This document shows positions 11,610 to 23,687 of a stretch of 64,000 nucleotides of DNA, one piece after another. Where the stretch lies: positions 1,761,501 through 1,825,500 of the forward strand of contig CM072345.1 in NCBI GenBank assembly GCA_036874045.1, written 5' to 3'. The first letter of the stretch is position 1. Every line of letters starts with the position of its first letter. Position numbers and translations under genes: made by a program. Below the pieces are notes generated by a model. That model was not told the origin of the DNA. It did no database searches and was given only the letters and a program-made list of their open reading frames with translations. The DNA comes from Cymodocea nodosa. Taxonomy: Eukaryota > Streptophyta > Magnoliopsida > Alismatales > Cymodoceaceae.

Positions 11610-13824
11610 GTTGTTGATCAAAGTTTTCTCAATGTGCCTAAGTTAAATGTTTTACCTAATCCACCCTATTGGTTGTCAATCATTCTACTCTTATTGTATC
11701 TTCTTCTCATAGTCATAGTTAATGAGGGAGAGAACAAGGTGGTCTACAAGGTACAAAATATCACCAATGTGGTAGATTTGGACACCACCCTAAAAAGTGT
11801 TAGGATAAGTTTAAGAAGCCACCAATGGTTAATATTAGCACAAACACATCAAAGACTACCAAAGCTGCATTGTCTAGTTCTACTATTACTATTTTACAAC
11901 CTAAATACAAGCATCTTCTTCAAGCTTAGGGAACAAATTCCATTACCATAAATACCCAAATTTCTATTTCTCATCCAAGTACAAATAATACTATTGTCTT
12001 AATTGCTTCCAATGATACTCCCTAAATTATAAACTCTTGAGTTTCTTCCCAGTATCAAGTATATTTACCTTGTTTGAGTGTTTATCCTCCCTTTCAGACA
12101 AAACCAATATTACTATTGTTGATGGTCATTCATATTTTATGTCTAGTTAAGAGAAAATTCAAGTCTCCTACTAAATAAAGGTCAAACAATATTTTATATA
12201 TACCTAATTTTTCTTTTAACATTTTATCTATTAGTGCTATTACAATTGAATTACAATATTTTGTGATCTTTTTCCATTTTCATTGTACCTTTCAAGACTT
12301 ACAAACAATGTAAAAGATTGATTTGATACATAAAGGTAACATTGGAATGTATCAGTTGGTTCATTATTATATACCTTGTAGATTACTAGCTTGTATGTTA
12401 ACTACAAAAATTTTGTGACATTATCGCTTAAGTCACCCTTCTGGTGAGAAGCTGCATTAGGCTATTTCACAGTTTATTTTCTCTCCTTTCCATTATAAGT
12501 CATGTTAGCTTGAGAAGCACACCTAAGCTATCTTTAAACAATTCTCTTACTTCTTCTAAGAGTATGTTTAATTTAATATATTATGATATTTAAGGTTCTA
12601 ACTATCTTCTATTAGTGATCATAAATACTATGTTATGTTTATTGATGACTATTAGAATGTTTATTGGATTTATCTATTAAAAGATTGTCACAATGTTCTT
12701 GATGTTTTCAAAGTATTTATTACTTAACTTTAAAATCAATTTTCTCTTTATCCCAAAATCTTGTATACTAATAATACTCTAGAATTTATGCAAGCTGAGT
12801 TTCAATCTATTTGTTCCTTTTTAAACATTATACATCAAACTATTTGTCCCTATACATCTCAATAGAATATAGTTGTTGAAAGGAAATACCACCATATCCT
12901 TGTGTAACTTGTACACTTATGCTTCAAATGCAAGTTTTGAAATATTTATGATCAAATGCTATCCTTACCACCTCCTTTTTTATTAATAGAATGTTGTTTA
13001 CTCCCCTTGGATGTATGATTCCCCTTCATCATCTTTATCCTGAAATCAATTTTTTTTATCTCCTAAGGTCCTTAGCTATGTGGCATTTGTTAAGAACTTA
13101 TATTTAGGTATTAATAAATTATCTCTTCATACTATCAAGTGCATCTTTATTGATTACTCTAAGAATTAAGGGCTTTTTTGATTCAAGATATGTAGAAAAT
13201 AAAGTTGAAAGAAAATCTACCTCAAACTATTGTACATATATTAAAGGGAATCTCATTATATGGCAAATTAAAAAACAAAATGTAATTTCAAAATCTACTG
13301 TAAAAGTAAAATATTAACTTATAGCTTAAACGACGAGTAAAATGATGTAAATGATCTAAGAATTGGAATTTATGGTTGGGATGCTTATGTCAATATATTG
13401 TAACAACCAAATAACAATATATATTACCAACAATCCCACATTCTATAAGAAAACTAAATACATTGAGATTGATTGTCATTTCATTAAAGATAATGTGATG
13501 AAAAATATTATAAATAATCATTATACTAGATCAACTTGTAAATATTCTCACAAAGGTTGTAACAAGTTAAACATGATTGACATATATACTTCAACTTAAG
13601 AGAAAGTATTAAATATAATAAATGTAATTAAGTATAGGTAACATTACTATGTATTAATGTGACTTTTAACGTTCCTTATGTATGACCATTGGTGTTCCTC
13701 GTCTATAAAAGTTATTAGATGTCTTATAAGTTGTGTTGTATCCATCTTTGTAGTCTCTATATAAGAGACTTTATATTTTGTTAATAGCTTATCAATCTCT
13801 TCCACTATCTTATTTCCTCCAACA
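11610..13824 (+). mobile_element. Copia B, internally deleted Ty1/copia element
   Basis: A gag C-terminal region with a CCHC knuckle (C-G-R-F-G-H-H-P-K-K-C, about 11,765-11,800) is followed by a protease remnant near 12,030 (I-I-N-S). Integrase pieces lie at 12,400-13,050, including F-I-D-D near 12,640 and a T-S-Q-Q-N-like block near 12,855. At about 13,165 the sequence jumps directly to RNase H (D/E-R-K-S-T near 13,210, Y-C-N-N-Q near 13,395, K-Y-I-E-I-D-C-H near 13,455), so all of RT is missing. A probable 3' LTR closes it. The left boundary with copia A is a fusion point without a visible LTR. Confidence 0.7.
13607..13824 (+). repeat. Putative 3' LTR of copia B
   Basis: It follows a purine stretch (agagaaag) directly after the RNase H stop, starts TATTAAAT (TG probably mutated to TA) and ends CCTCCAACA. 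It contains a tataaaagt-like TATA box near 13,705 and ctatataagaga near 13,757. Its 5' partner was not found. Confidence 0.5.
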
Positions 13825-13829
13825 CAATA

Positions 13830-15150
13830 TAAGACCAATTTCCTTAAAGTTGTATTATATAGAAAGTAGCTAACCAATAACATACTTATACTAAAAAATG
13901 ATGGACATGTACATATGTATGTTAATTATAGAAACCTAAACAAGGCCAACCTTAATGATGACTTTCCTTTACCCTTCATCAACATACTTGTTGTTAATGT
14001 GACTTGACACCAAATGTTCTCCTTAATGTATGGATTTTTCAAAGATAATTAAATCAAGATGATCAAAGAAGGCATAAAGAAAACAACATATACTACTTTA
14101 TAAGGAATATTTTGTTACCAAGTAATGTCATTTGGCCTAAAAAATTTTGAGGTAACATACCAAAGAGCAATTATCACCTTGCAAAGTTCAATAAACTTGA
14201 AGATCACTTGGCCTACCTAAGATATATCTATAAACTTGAAGATCACTTGCATCTATATGATATATCAAGAGATTGAAATGCACATAAATGATCTCCTTGC
14301 AAAGTTCAATAAACTTGAAGATCACTTGGCCTACCTAAAAAAGTTGTTTGGCAAAATACACAAATAAGTTAAAATTCAATCCTAACAAGTGCATCTTTAG
14401 AGTTTTAACAAGAAAACTCTTTAATTATATGGTTAGCAAAAAAGGAATAGAGGTCAATCTTGTCAAAGCTACAGCCACCCTAAAAATACCACCTTTAAAG
14501 ATAAAGAAAGAAGTCAAAAGTTTACTTCAATAACTGCAATTCATCAGCCATTTCATTAGTCAACTTATCCTCATATATAAGCCAATATTCAAATAAGAAT
14601 GCACACATAAATTGGATCTAAGAATGCTAGCAAGTCCTAAATAAAATCAAACAAATGTTGCTAAACTTCTGATCCTGATCCTACCAACATCAAGGAGGTC
14701 TTTGTTTTCATACCTCTATCACAACCATATCAATGAGGCAATTTTAGGCAACACAATGAGATAAGATGGAAGGAGTAGGTGATTTATTATTTCAGCAAAA
14801 AGTTTATTGATTATAAAGTTCATTACAACATAATGAAAAAGTATTACCCCTCCCTAGTCTAGGTAATTCAAAAATTAAGATATTATATAACGACATACCC
14901 AATCTAATTAACAAGCAAACATGATCCTCTTCATTATTTATATGAGAAATTGACATTAGTAAGACAATGTGTCAAATGACAACTTCTGGTCAAATTCAAA
15001 CAAACATTTGTCTCACAAAAATCCATAAAGGTGCATGCAATAATTAGTTAACTAGCTAATTTTCCACTAGAAGAATACCAACTTCTTCAAGAACAATTCC
15101 TAAACAAATGTATCAATTACACTAAGATAGAGGATCAAGAAAAAAAAGAA
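13830..15150 (+). pseudogene. Ty3/gypsy (Tat-like) reverse transcriptase and RNase H fragment
   Basis: The RT opens with L-K-N-D-G and Y-R-N-L-N-K-A (about 13,890-13,945), then D-D-F-P-L-P, S-F-G-L-K-N and T-Y-Q-R-A near 14,130-14,175. That wording is characteristic of the Tat/Ogre side of plant gypsy. After a partly duplicated stretch (two gttcaataaacttgaagatc copies around 14,185 and 14,300) RT resumes at 14,348 (L-K-F-N-P-N-K-C, K-K-G-I-E-V). RNase H continues to about 15,150 (F-S-K-K-F-I-D near 14,790, A-N-F-P-L-E-E-Y near 15,055). The catalytic Y-V-D-D segment is missing at the internal rearrangement. Integrase is absent. Confidence 0.75.
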
Positions 15151-15169
15151 AATAAACAAACACACCCTA

Positions 15170-18080
15170 TATTTTGATAACACTATAAACTACAAAGGAT
15201 AAGATCATATTTTGACAACACTATATTAGTGTGTATTCATTTCATCTTTATACTTACATTTATTCATGCTAAGTTCACTTCACATCACACTTTCTTTCAA
15301 TCACACATATTCCACATGTTAATGCACATTACACATGTTCACCTCATGCTTAAGTCCTCATAGCAATATGCACTAATTCATCTCTTTATGCATAGGTTCA
15401 CTTCATGCCATGTTCACCTCATGATCATTTTACATGCTCATATATAGATACACATGCTAGTGCTTCACATATGCTTACCTCATTCCATGCTTAATGAATT
15501 ACCTTACATGCTAACCCCTCTTAAGTTTAACAATTCATCTCACTCCCTCACCTCATGCTAACAATCACTCACATATATTGTCATGTATTTATTCATTTAC
15601 AATACTTCATAGGTCTTATTTCTCGTCTTTTCTTTTCTTCATCATCTATTTCATCTCATGTAGATCATTTAGATCCACTACCCTATCTTCTTTTTATATT
15701 TAAGCATTCACTTAGTAAGCACCTAACCTCAAATTAATCACACAACTTGAACATCTATAACAACCAACCAATAGGGATAACTAATAGGTTGAATTATTTA
15801 GACATGTAAGGTATCCAACACCTTCCCAACGTACACTTGGATTACTTATTCAAACATTTAGTTCACAACATGAATCTTATCCTAATACCTAAGAGTTATG
15901 CTCATATTTGTGTATAGGTTTTTTCCAATTTACCTTTGAATTAAACTAGGCAATAATTTCGTAATGGAAAAAATACTATAACCATTGTCATTCCAATTCT
16001 TTGAAACTAATCCAAGCAAGTTATTTATCAACCTCTATCAATACTCTTACTTTTAGGCTCTTTTCCACCAAACTCATTTATCTCATCATGTAAGCCTTAA
16101 GTCTCTCACTCCCTTACATGGGCCCTACAACCAAATATTTTCATTGTTCAAGACCCATGGTCAATTTTCCTCTCTTTTTGAATTCAAAAAACTCATTTTC
16201 ATCTTTATTTGGACCTAAAGGCCCATTACCTTCATTAAGACTCAAAAGGCCCAATAACACTTGAGCATAAGCCCACAACCTCTCACCCCCTTGCACTTTC
16301 CAAAATCTCATCCTTTTTAGGATATTAATGTTAGTGCTATGTTATCATTCATGTGACGTATGTTACATCATCGCCACATGGTGCCCTCCCATTAATGAAT
16401 TATTTTGAGTGACAACATTTTAAACTAATCAAGTGTTGACATTTGACAATGAACTTATCACATCATCACCATATAGACCTGTCATGTTAGCATTGCTATA
16501 TCATTTGTTTATCCTTAAATTAGATTCAACATCTTACATTTTATCATGTCATTTAATCCAACGTCCTTGATTTTGTCATCTAAATCTAATCCAAATTACA
16601 TCATCATATCTTTTGATCCAACAGTCTAGATCAAATCATTTACATTTCATCTAATGATAAAGAATTAATCTACTTTTTATCTAATAATTGAGGTCTTATT
16701 TAAGATAAATGACTGGGATCAAGCTAATAAATCTAATCCAATATTATGAATCACATTCCCCTTGATTAGATCATCTAGATCCAATGACCCACATTTTTTC
16801 CACTTTTATCTAATGATCAAGATTCAATCAATGCTTAATAATGGAAATCATATCACCTAAAATGCATCAAATGACCAGATCACATCAAATCATAAGGATC
16901 CAATAGTCAACATTCAATCACCTAGATCAAATGCATCCAAGCTATCAAATCACAAACCATACACATCTGCCAAGTAAGCAACATGGCCTGCACATGCAGT
17001 AGCTAACCAACTTGTCAAATTTGCTACAAGCTCAATCCAACAACAAACAAAATAGAATTTTCATAATCATTAAAGGCTCCTCTGGCATTCTTAAACTACC
17101 AATAGCAATCTTGAGCCCAAACGACTCTTTTGTAATTTCTAGAATCCTAATTCAAAGTTTGCCACAACAACTCCATCCATCTACCCCTTGCCACAACACC
17201 CCTCTCCTCCCTACTCATATAACCTCAAGGTGATCCATTTGTGCTCACGCAACTTGTAGATCAAGGTTCACATGCCTTTCTCACATTGAATCCCCACATG
17301 CCACTTGGCACAACCTACTTTCTCTTTTTTACTACATCCACACTATTAACCAACCCAACTGATTCCAGCAATGGGGAACACTATTTGAGCTCCTTGAGTC
17401 CTCTATGTAATGCCATGTCACCACCCAAGTTCCCTGAAGCACCTCCACAACACACCTGTAGGCAACCTCCTCCTTCCTCCTCTTCTCCTATTCCACCTCA
17501 ATTTCAAAAACAATAATTAGGATACCATGCAATTATTTTTGTATAGCTTATTTTTGATTGTGAAGGGTGATAAACGATTGCAATTAAGCTAAGCCACCCC
17601 CTTGTTTATAATATATGTAAACTACATGCATAATTTCAATTTCCTATAACTTTAAATCCAACCACCAAACCTTACTAAAATTTTAATATATATTGTACAT
17701 CTCTTCTTAAACTTTCTAAGAGGCCAAAGATCAAAAAAATCTAATCTCTACATGGAAAGTTATTAAGTTTTAATCATGCTATATTTACTAGATCTAAATC
17801 TACATGACTGTTTAGTTTTGTTATTTAGATCCAACCATTGAATCTAAATGAATTTTTAATATGTTGAAACTTACTCAATGAACTTTCCAACACATATTTG
17901 ATATCTAAAATCCATCCAATAGATGAAAAAATCTAAATTCAAGAATATTGCCTTGATATTGCTTGCCTAAGATGCATCTTCTTCAACCATCTCTTATTGA
18001 TTTCCTTATGTTTACAATGATTTTCAATTTGCATTTTTCTATTTTAATGCACTTGTTAAGCTTTCATATACATATTATAT
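15170..18080. other. AT-rich non-coding stretch, LTR-like
   Basis: No gene recognised. 15,230-15,560 is a low-complexity series of ttcac / catgc / cacatg words. 15,770-15,850 has ggtatccaacaccttccc, a phrase common in plant gypsy Tat LTRs. 16,500-16,950 repeats gatc(c)aa / ctagatc words. Short open frames at 17,012-17,516 are proline/serine/threonine-rich and have no recognisable domain. It may be an LTR and leader of the Tat-like element to the left, but no paired ends were found. Confidence 0.4.
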
Positions 18081-18089
18081 CGAATCATT

Positions 18090-21000
18090 TCGTGAACTAA
18101 TGATATATCAGGCTCAACAACAAGAAGTTTCTACAACTCATGTCTTAGGCATATCTGTGCTTCATGCATCTACTAGCTTTGATTCTTCTTGGATTATTAA
18201 TTTGAGTGTTTCTAGTCATGTTGTTAGTAATGATTCTCTATTTTCTCGCATTACCAACATTTATAATATAAAATCTATTGTCATTGCTGATAGACGTAGT
18301 TGTCTTGTCTCAAGTGAATGCACTACACCTATTACTTCTGATACCACCTTAGAAAAAGCCTTATATGTTCTTGACTTTCCTATAAACTCTCTCCATTAGT
18401 GTTATCACTAAACAATTATATCATTGTCTTTTTTTTCCCTTTTCAATGCACCTTTCAAGTCTACTCTATAGGTGAAGAGAAGAATTGGTGTCAATCATAA
18501 TCGTAATCATAGAATTTTTGACTGAGGATGATATACCTCATAATTTTGCTTCTATGATTACCTCTGATGACTCTTTGTTTTGACATCAATCCCTTAGTCA
18601 CCCTTCACATTGCAAGCTTTAGGAAGTTTTTCCTTAGGTATCTATTTCACATTTCAGTTGTCATTCTTATATTATGGGTAAGCAATTTCATACTACCTAT
18701 GCTAGTTAAGAATTGTCTTCCACTCCTAAGCCTTTTGATATCATTCATTATGATGTTTGAAGATCCTCTAGAGTTACATCTATTTCTAGTCATCATTATT
18801 ATGTTGTCTTTATCAACAATTTTTCTAAAACCTTTTGGTTGTATCTATTAAAAAATCATCAAACTATGTTAGAGGTTATTCATTCATTTTTCAATGAAAT
18901 TCAAAATCAATTTATTATTTTTCCCAAAATATTTTATTCTAGTAATGCATTTGAGTTTATCCAATCTGGTGTTACTTCTTTGTGTGTTAGAGCATAATAT
19001 TCTTCATTAAGCAACTTATGCACATACATATTTGATCAATTGATTGCCTTCTAGCTCTTTAGGGAGAGTAATTTCTTTACATCTTTGTCTTTAAAGGAAT
19101 TATTTCTTCTTCCTTTCAAGGTTTTGGATATATCAACTTTGTAAAGAATTTAACTTCCAAACTTGATAAGTTTTCCCCTAAGTCCGTTAAGTGTGTGTTT
19201 TTTAGATACTCTTGATCATTTAAGGGATATCATTGTTACCATCATCTTACTTGACAATATCTTATTTCAGCCAATATTGTTTTCCAAAAAGATGTTCCCT
19301 ATGTTTCTTCATTTGCTAAGACTATAACTCTTTTATCATCTTAGGATTCTCCTCTTGATGTGTCATCCCTTATCATTGAGTCTTCTCTATTGTCAGAGGA
19401 ACCACCACTATTACTTCTTTTATTCATGGTACTATCATTACTACCATTTCTCCTCCATCCAAGGCACCACCACTATTACTTCTTTTATTCATGGTACTAT
19501 CATTACTACCATTTCTCCTCCATCCAAGGCACCCCCACCTTCATTTAGTCTTCTTTTAGTCAACCCTCATTATCATCATCATCGCCTCTTACATCCAAAG
19601 CATCACTACCTTTGCCACTACCTCCACCTCTACCACCCTTATTGCTATCAACCCTTATAGGTTTATCATCAGTAGCCATGTGAACCTCCTACACCATTAG
19701 TTGGATCATCTTCCCCCATGGTAAATTCTTCTCTTGACCTACCTATTGTTTTGCATACAAGTACTCATTCCTATACTTTACGTCTAATATCCAACTATAT
19801 TTCTTATGATGTTTTATCTCTTGATTGTAAACATTTTACCCTTGCTCTAACATTTAAATCTTTACCCAAAAATTATCAAGAGATACTTACTCTTCTACAT
19901 TAAAAGAAGACTATAGATGTTGAAATACAGGTACTCTTAAGTCAACAAATATAATAGTTTACTCATCGACCCAAAGATAGCCTAATGGTTGGCTATCAAT
20001 GGGTTTTTATGGTGAAATATCGCCTTGATGGTACTGTCGAGTGTCATAAAGTGTGCTTAGTGACATGCGATTTTACTCAAACTCATGGAGTTAATTATTA
20101 TGATACATTTCCTTTGATGGCTCGCCTCAGTTCTATTTGTATTCTATTGTCTTTGATAATAAATCAATTGTAGGCCCTATATTAGTTGGATGTATGAAAC
20201 ATTTTTCTTATATGGTAATCTTTAAAAAGAAATTTACATAGAATAACCTCTAGATTTTATTGTTTAAAGGAAGAATTAGGTTTATAAACTTTGTAAAACT
20301 ATATATAGACTTAAACAAAGTCTACAAGCTTAATTTATCAAACTTAGTTTAGTGATACTTTCACAAGGTTCTGTAAAATACAAAGTTGATAGTTTCATCT
20401 TCATCTAGAAATCGAGTACTAAATATATTTTTCTAACAATATATATAGATGACATTTTTCTCATAGGAGATGATAATACAAGCATTGCATTTACGAAGAC
20501 TCTCTTTGGTAAATACTTTGTGATCAAAGATATAGACAAGCTCTAATACTTTCTTAGGATTGAATTTACCTATTTCAAGGGTAAGATGACTCTGTATCAA
20601 TGAAAGTATGTCTTAAATCTCTTAAAGAAAATAAGACTTTTATGTTGCAAACCAGAAACAACACCTATAGATCCCAATCCACCCTTTTGGAACAAGGACT
20701 TAGAGTTTCTTGAGGATGTAAGGCAATAGAAAGTTTATTGATAAATTAATCTATCTCATTGTGACGTAACCTAACATTTCCTTTGTCATTAGTCTTTTAA
20801 GTTAATTTATGCAAAAGCCCAAATTGGTACATTAGCAAGATGCCATATGGATTATTGCATATATCAAAAATCATCTTGGAAGAGGTTTGATCTACTTCAA
20901 CATTGGTCATCAAAATGTTTCAACCTATTCCAATACCAATTATGCAAGAAACAAGGGAAATTGCAAGTCCACCATTGGGTATTGTACTTATTTTGAAGGT

Positions 21001-21400
21001 AATTTAATGACCTAGAGCAACAAAAAACAAAATATAATATCCAAAACAAGTGTTGAGTCTGAATTTTGAGTTATATCACAAATTAAGAGTGACCTTTATT
21101 AGATCTAGTCTTTATTAACCGAACTTAATGTTTAAGTTCTCACTTCTATGATTATACATTGTGACAATCAAGTCACAAATTATATTACCATTAATGATAC
21201 CTTTTATGAAAAAAAAAAAATTAAAGTTAATTATTACTACGTCTATAATCTCGTTCTTAAAAGAATTATTTGCACTTTATATGCTAGATCCTTCCAATAG
21301 GTTACTAATATTTTTACCAAAGGATTGCATGTAAGTCCTTTCAACAAGTTATGTGACAAATTGGATTTATTTAATTTGTACTCTCTAGGTTGACAAAGAG
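18090..21400 (+). pseudogene. Copia C protease-integrase-RT-RNase H remnant
   Basis: It begins in gag/protease (Q-A-Q-Q-Q-E-V, then S-S-W-I-I-N with D-S-G degraded, near 18,190). Integrase covers 18,560-19,030, including Y-Y-V-V-F-I near 18,800. A linker has a 65-bp duplication. RT runs from about 19,860 (K-N-Y-Q-E) through G-Y-Q-W-V-F and T-Q-T-H-G-V-N-Y-Y (20,070) to a stop-broken palm. RNase H runs from about 20,930 to 21,390 with C-D-N-Q-V near 21,160. A purine tract tgacaaagag precedes the 3' LTR at 21,401. Gag and the 5' LTR are missing. The part after integrase residue motifs at 19,030 is shortened. Confidence 0.7.
19401..19530. repeat. 65-bp perfect tandem duplication
   Basis: Two identical 65-base units (each starting accaccactattacttcttt, ending catccaaggc) lie at 19,401-19,465 and 19,466-19,530, in the integrase-RT linker of copia C. 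Perfect identity in an otherwise heavily mutated element implies the duplication is recent. Sixty-five is not a multiple of three, so it also shifts frame. Confidence 0.9.
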
Positions 21401-21611
21401 TGTTGGAGTTAATTATCATTAAATGTCATTAAGTATTATTATTCCAACATGACTGTTAAAATTCCCCATATGTCCATTAGAATTTCCTATAAGTCTATTG
21501 AAGTTTTTCATATGTCTATTAGTTGTACTTAACCTTTATATAAGAAGACTTATTTTTTCCCTTAACAATACATAATTTCTATCTTCCACTAAACTCCTAT
21601 TGACTCATGCA
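21401..21611 (+). repeat. 3' LTR of copia C (right end approximate)
   Basis: TGTTGGAGTTAA directly follows the purine tract, as expected for a copia 3' LTR. A ttatataagaag TATA-like element lies near 21,537. The right end is uncertain; a CA at about 21,611 is taken as provisional because no 5' partner exists. Confidence 0.5.
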
Positions 21612-22552
21612 TTCAACATTTAACATCATGCCTTTCATTTCCTTTCTGAGATACTTACAGTTTAGAAATGATATTTAGTTTTTAACTCATAGTTTGCCAA
21701 AGTTAGGTGTTCAAGCATCATTTTCCCTATGTAGGGCCTTGTACTGATGTATCAAGAGAAAAATACAAGTTTCAACCATGTTCGTTCCTAAAATGTCACT
21801 ACTTCATTACTACATTCCAATTCCAACCATACAAGATTTAGAAGTAGAACTTTATTATTTTTCTAGCACTCTTATTAGTGACTCAATTACACTGATTGTG
21901 AGAATGTTAGTAGATAATTTAGGAAAAAATTCATTCACCTCAGAACTTGCATATTTAGACTCCTCGAACTGCATGTCGATCCTATATCTTGGTACGATCA
22001 CGTCTGTGTATTTCAACTTTTGACCTGATTTGAATTGAAAACTCATGTCTTTTTGTCCTAGCCTACAAACAAGATATTTTTTGGACACAAGGTGATACTA
22101 AATTGTCATTCTCCTACTCCTTTTACTCAAGGTATAAGTACATTAAATTGCTTCCCTAATATAAAGTGCAAACACTTCATATCTTTGTGTCAACAATATA
22201 AAGTAAAAATATTTTATGTTTACTTTTCCCTTTTGATACAAAGTAAACATATTGTATCTTTGACCCTCCAACATACAATATAAATATGAGCTCTTGCTCT
22301 AACACCTAATAGTATTTTATCTTGAAACATGTCAAATACATACTTTCTACATAAAAGTACTATCTTATCCTAGCTGTAGGTAAATGGCTTTCCCATGTTC
22401 TTTAACAATGGACAACACGTATATAAGAGAGAATTAAAATAAATTATGTGACGATTACAAAGCAATTTTTTCCCATATAAATAATCAAAGAATGGTGATA
22501 CTGAAAAAAATCAACATGGAAAGCTTGATATTCATAACACGGAAGAAATTAC
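21612..22552 (-). other. Probable start of intron 4 of the GEN2/SEND1-like gene; no feature recognised
   Basis: The donor GTAATT of exon 4 reads leftward from 22,552. No exon resembling the next conserved block of the family (the acidic E-A-E-A segment) was found here or further left. A 77-codon minus frame at 21,855-22,088 has no recognisable motif. Confidence 0.4.
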
Positions 22553-23437
22553 CCATCCAAACAGGGAATTCCAAGAGCATTTCCAAGAATCCTGGCCTCC
22601 TCTATCAAACATGAAAATTCAGATCCTTTATTCCTACTGAGAGAATGCATTGCAGCATCCAAATTATCGTGGGAAACCTGGTGAATGCCAGTGCACTGAA
22701 TTTTATTTGAATGAACACCGATTCTTGAAAATAATAGATTGCCCAAAAATATAATTCTCAACAGAGAACCTTACCTCAGAATTTGATCCCAATCTACGTC
22801 TGTAGGTAGCTAGCTTCAGCGCAGGAATTGATCCATCTATTTGAAGCAATAGAAAAAGGAAAAACAAAAAAACAAAAATTGATTGCTTTAACAAAAGTGC
22901 AGAAATACTTGGTAACTCAAGAATATGATCGATAATCGATAAACCAATGTACAACAAATATTTGAATGGTGGATTTCTCATAAATCTCTTAAGCTCCATG
23001 TCAACAAGAAGCATTCTTCATAAAGCCTATTATCGACGAAAAAGACAAACATTTGGTAACAACGGTAGCAAATTTTTTTTAAAAAAAAAAGGTTTACGAA
23101 AGAAACCTTAAAAAGAAAATGGCCTACCCGTGACAAATATAAGGCTGCAGTTGAGAGCAATGAGGGCCCTGAGCCTATGGAACAGATTCCTGAGGTAAAT
23201 CTTTTCTCTAACGCAAGGGGGCGACCTGTTGGAGTTGTACAACTGCACGACCCAGCACGAGAGATCCACGCAGAGCCTCTTGTTCCTGAGAACGAGGGCA
23301 AGGAAGGACAGTGAGATGGAAAGCAACAATCAGAGAGACGATGTCTAGGTCTTTCGATCGATTAGTTACTGGAGATGGTGGAGCGGGAGTTTCTGCTTGC
23401 AGGATTCGAGTAGATCCCAGAGATTCTTCACCCCCAT
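22553..23437 (-). CDS. GEN2 (SEND1): Flap endonuclease GEN-like 2 / SEND1, exons 1-4 (partial gene)
   Basis: Four exons splice in frame on the minus strand: 23,437-23,370 (68 bp), 23,285-23,128 (158 bp), 22,836-22,775 (62 bp) and 22,677-22,553 (125 bp). All three complete introns (84, 291 and 97 bp) have GT donors and AG acceptors. The product opens M-G-V-K-N-L-W-D-L-L-E-S-C, the start of plant SEND1, and gives about 138 residues of the XPG N-terminal domain. It keeps acidic residues at Asp30 (C-V-D-L-S-C-W) and Asp76 (V-T-D-G-S-I-P). The XPG-I glutamates, helix-hairpin-helix and C-terminal parts are absent. Members of this nuclear RAD2/XPG family cut flaps, single-stranded DNA and Holliday junctions. 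No stop or frameshift is seen, in contrast to all neighbours. Either intron 4 exceeds 22 kb and is full of copia elements, or this is a truncated gene copy. Confidence 0.88.
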
Positions 23438-23640
23438 GTCAACCGACTTGCGGATGCTCCTCGCATGGAATTCCTCCGGGAGCGACGGGAAGGGCAGTGG
23501 AGGACTGGAGGGATGGAAACTTTGAATTTCGAAAAATGGCGATCCCGCCGCTCGAACACCGGTCGGTACCTTTCCATGATATCTTAAATTTAAAATTCCC
23601 ACAAAAATATTATTATTTAAAAAATGAAGAAGAATTAACC
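23130..23640 (-). promoter_or_regulatory. GC-rich promoter and 5' region of the GEN2/SEND1-like gene
   Basis: From roughly 23,130 to 23,570 the sequence is visibly richer in G+C and CpG than the rest of the window (for example gatcccgccgctcgaacacc near 23,540). It changes sharply to A/T-rich DNA at about 23,575. On the minus strand the A/T side offers a TTTAAATAATA TATA-like run near 23,610. No TSS evidence is available. Confidence 0.5.
23428..23577 (-). other. Possible upstream ORF overlapping the GEN2/SEND1 start
   Basis: An upstream ATG at 23,577 opens a 49-codon frame whose TGA (23,430-23,428) falls just inside the main coding region, eight bases beyond its ATG at 23,437, in another frame. 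If the transcript begins upstream of 23,577 this would be an overlapping uORF able to reduce translation of the main frame. The transcription start is unknown. Confidence 0.35.
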
Positions 23641-23687
23641 ACATAAAAATAAAATTTAAAAAGTATTTGTGCAAAAAAAACGAGAAA

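Noticed and set aside
17012-17516. Two adjacent Pro/Ser/Thr-rich frames as a possible cell-wall or secreted protein
   Set aside because: No signal peptide, no repeat motif, no splice support, and the surrounding sequence is LTR-like.
19355-19660. His/Tyr-rich 101-codon open frame and an overlapping Leu/Ser-rich one
   Set aside because: Both come from low-complexity cct/tat/cat sequence and the 65-bp duplication in a copia linker; neither is in the copia frame.
21855-22088. Minus-strand frame of 77 codons tested as exon 5 of the nuclease gene
   Set aside because: It lacks the acidic XPG-I residues expected next and does not splice in phase with exon 4.
23311-23646. Plus-strand 111-codon open frame over the GC-rich island
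   Set aside because: It is antisense to exon 1 and the promoter of the GEN2/SEND1-like gene; the minus strand shows conserved protein and correct splice sites.
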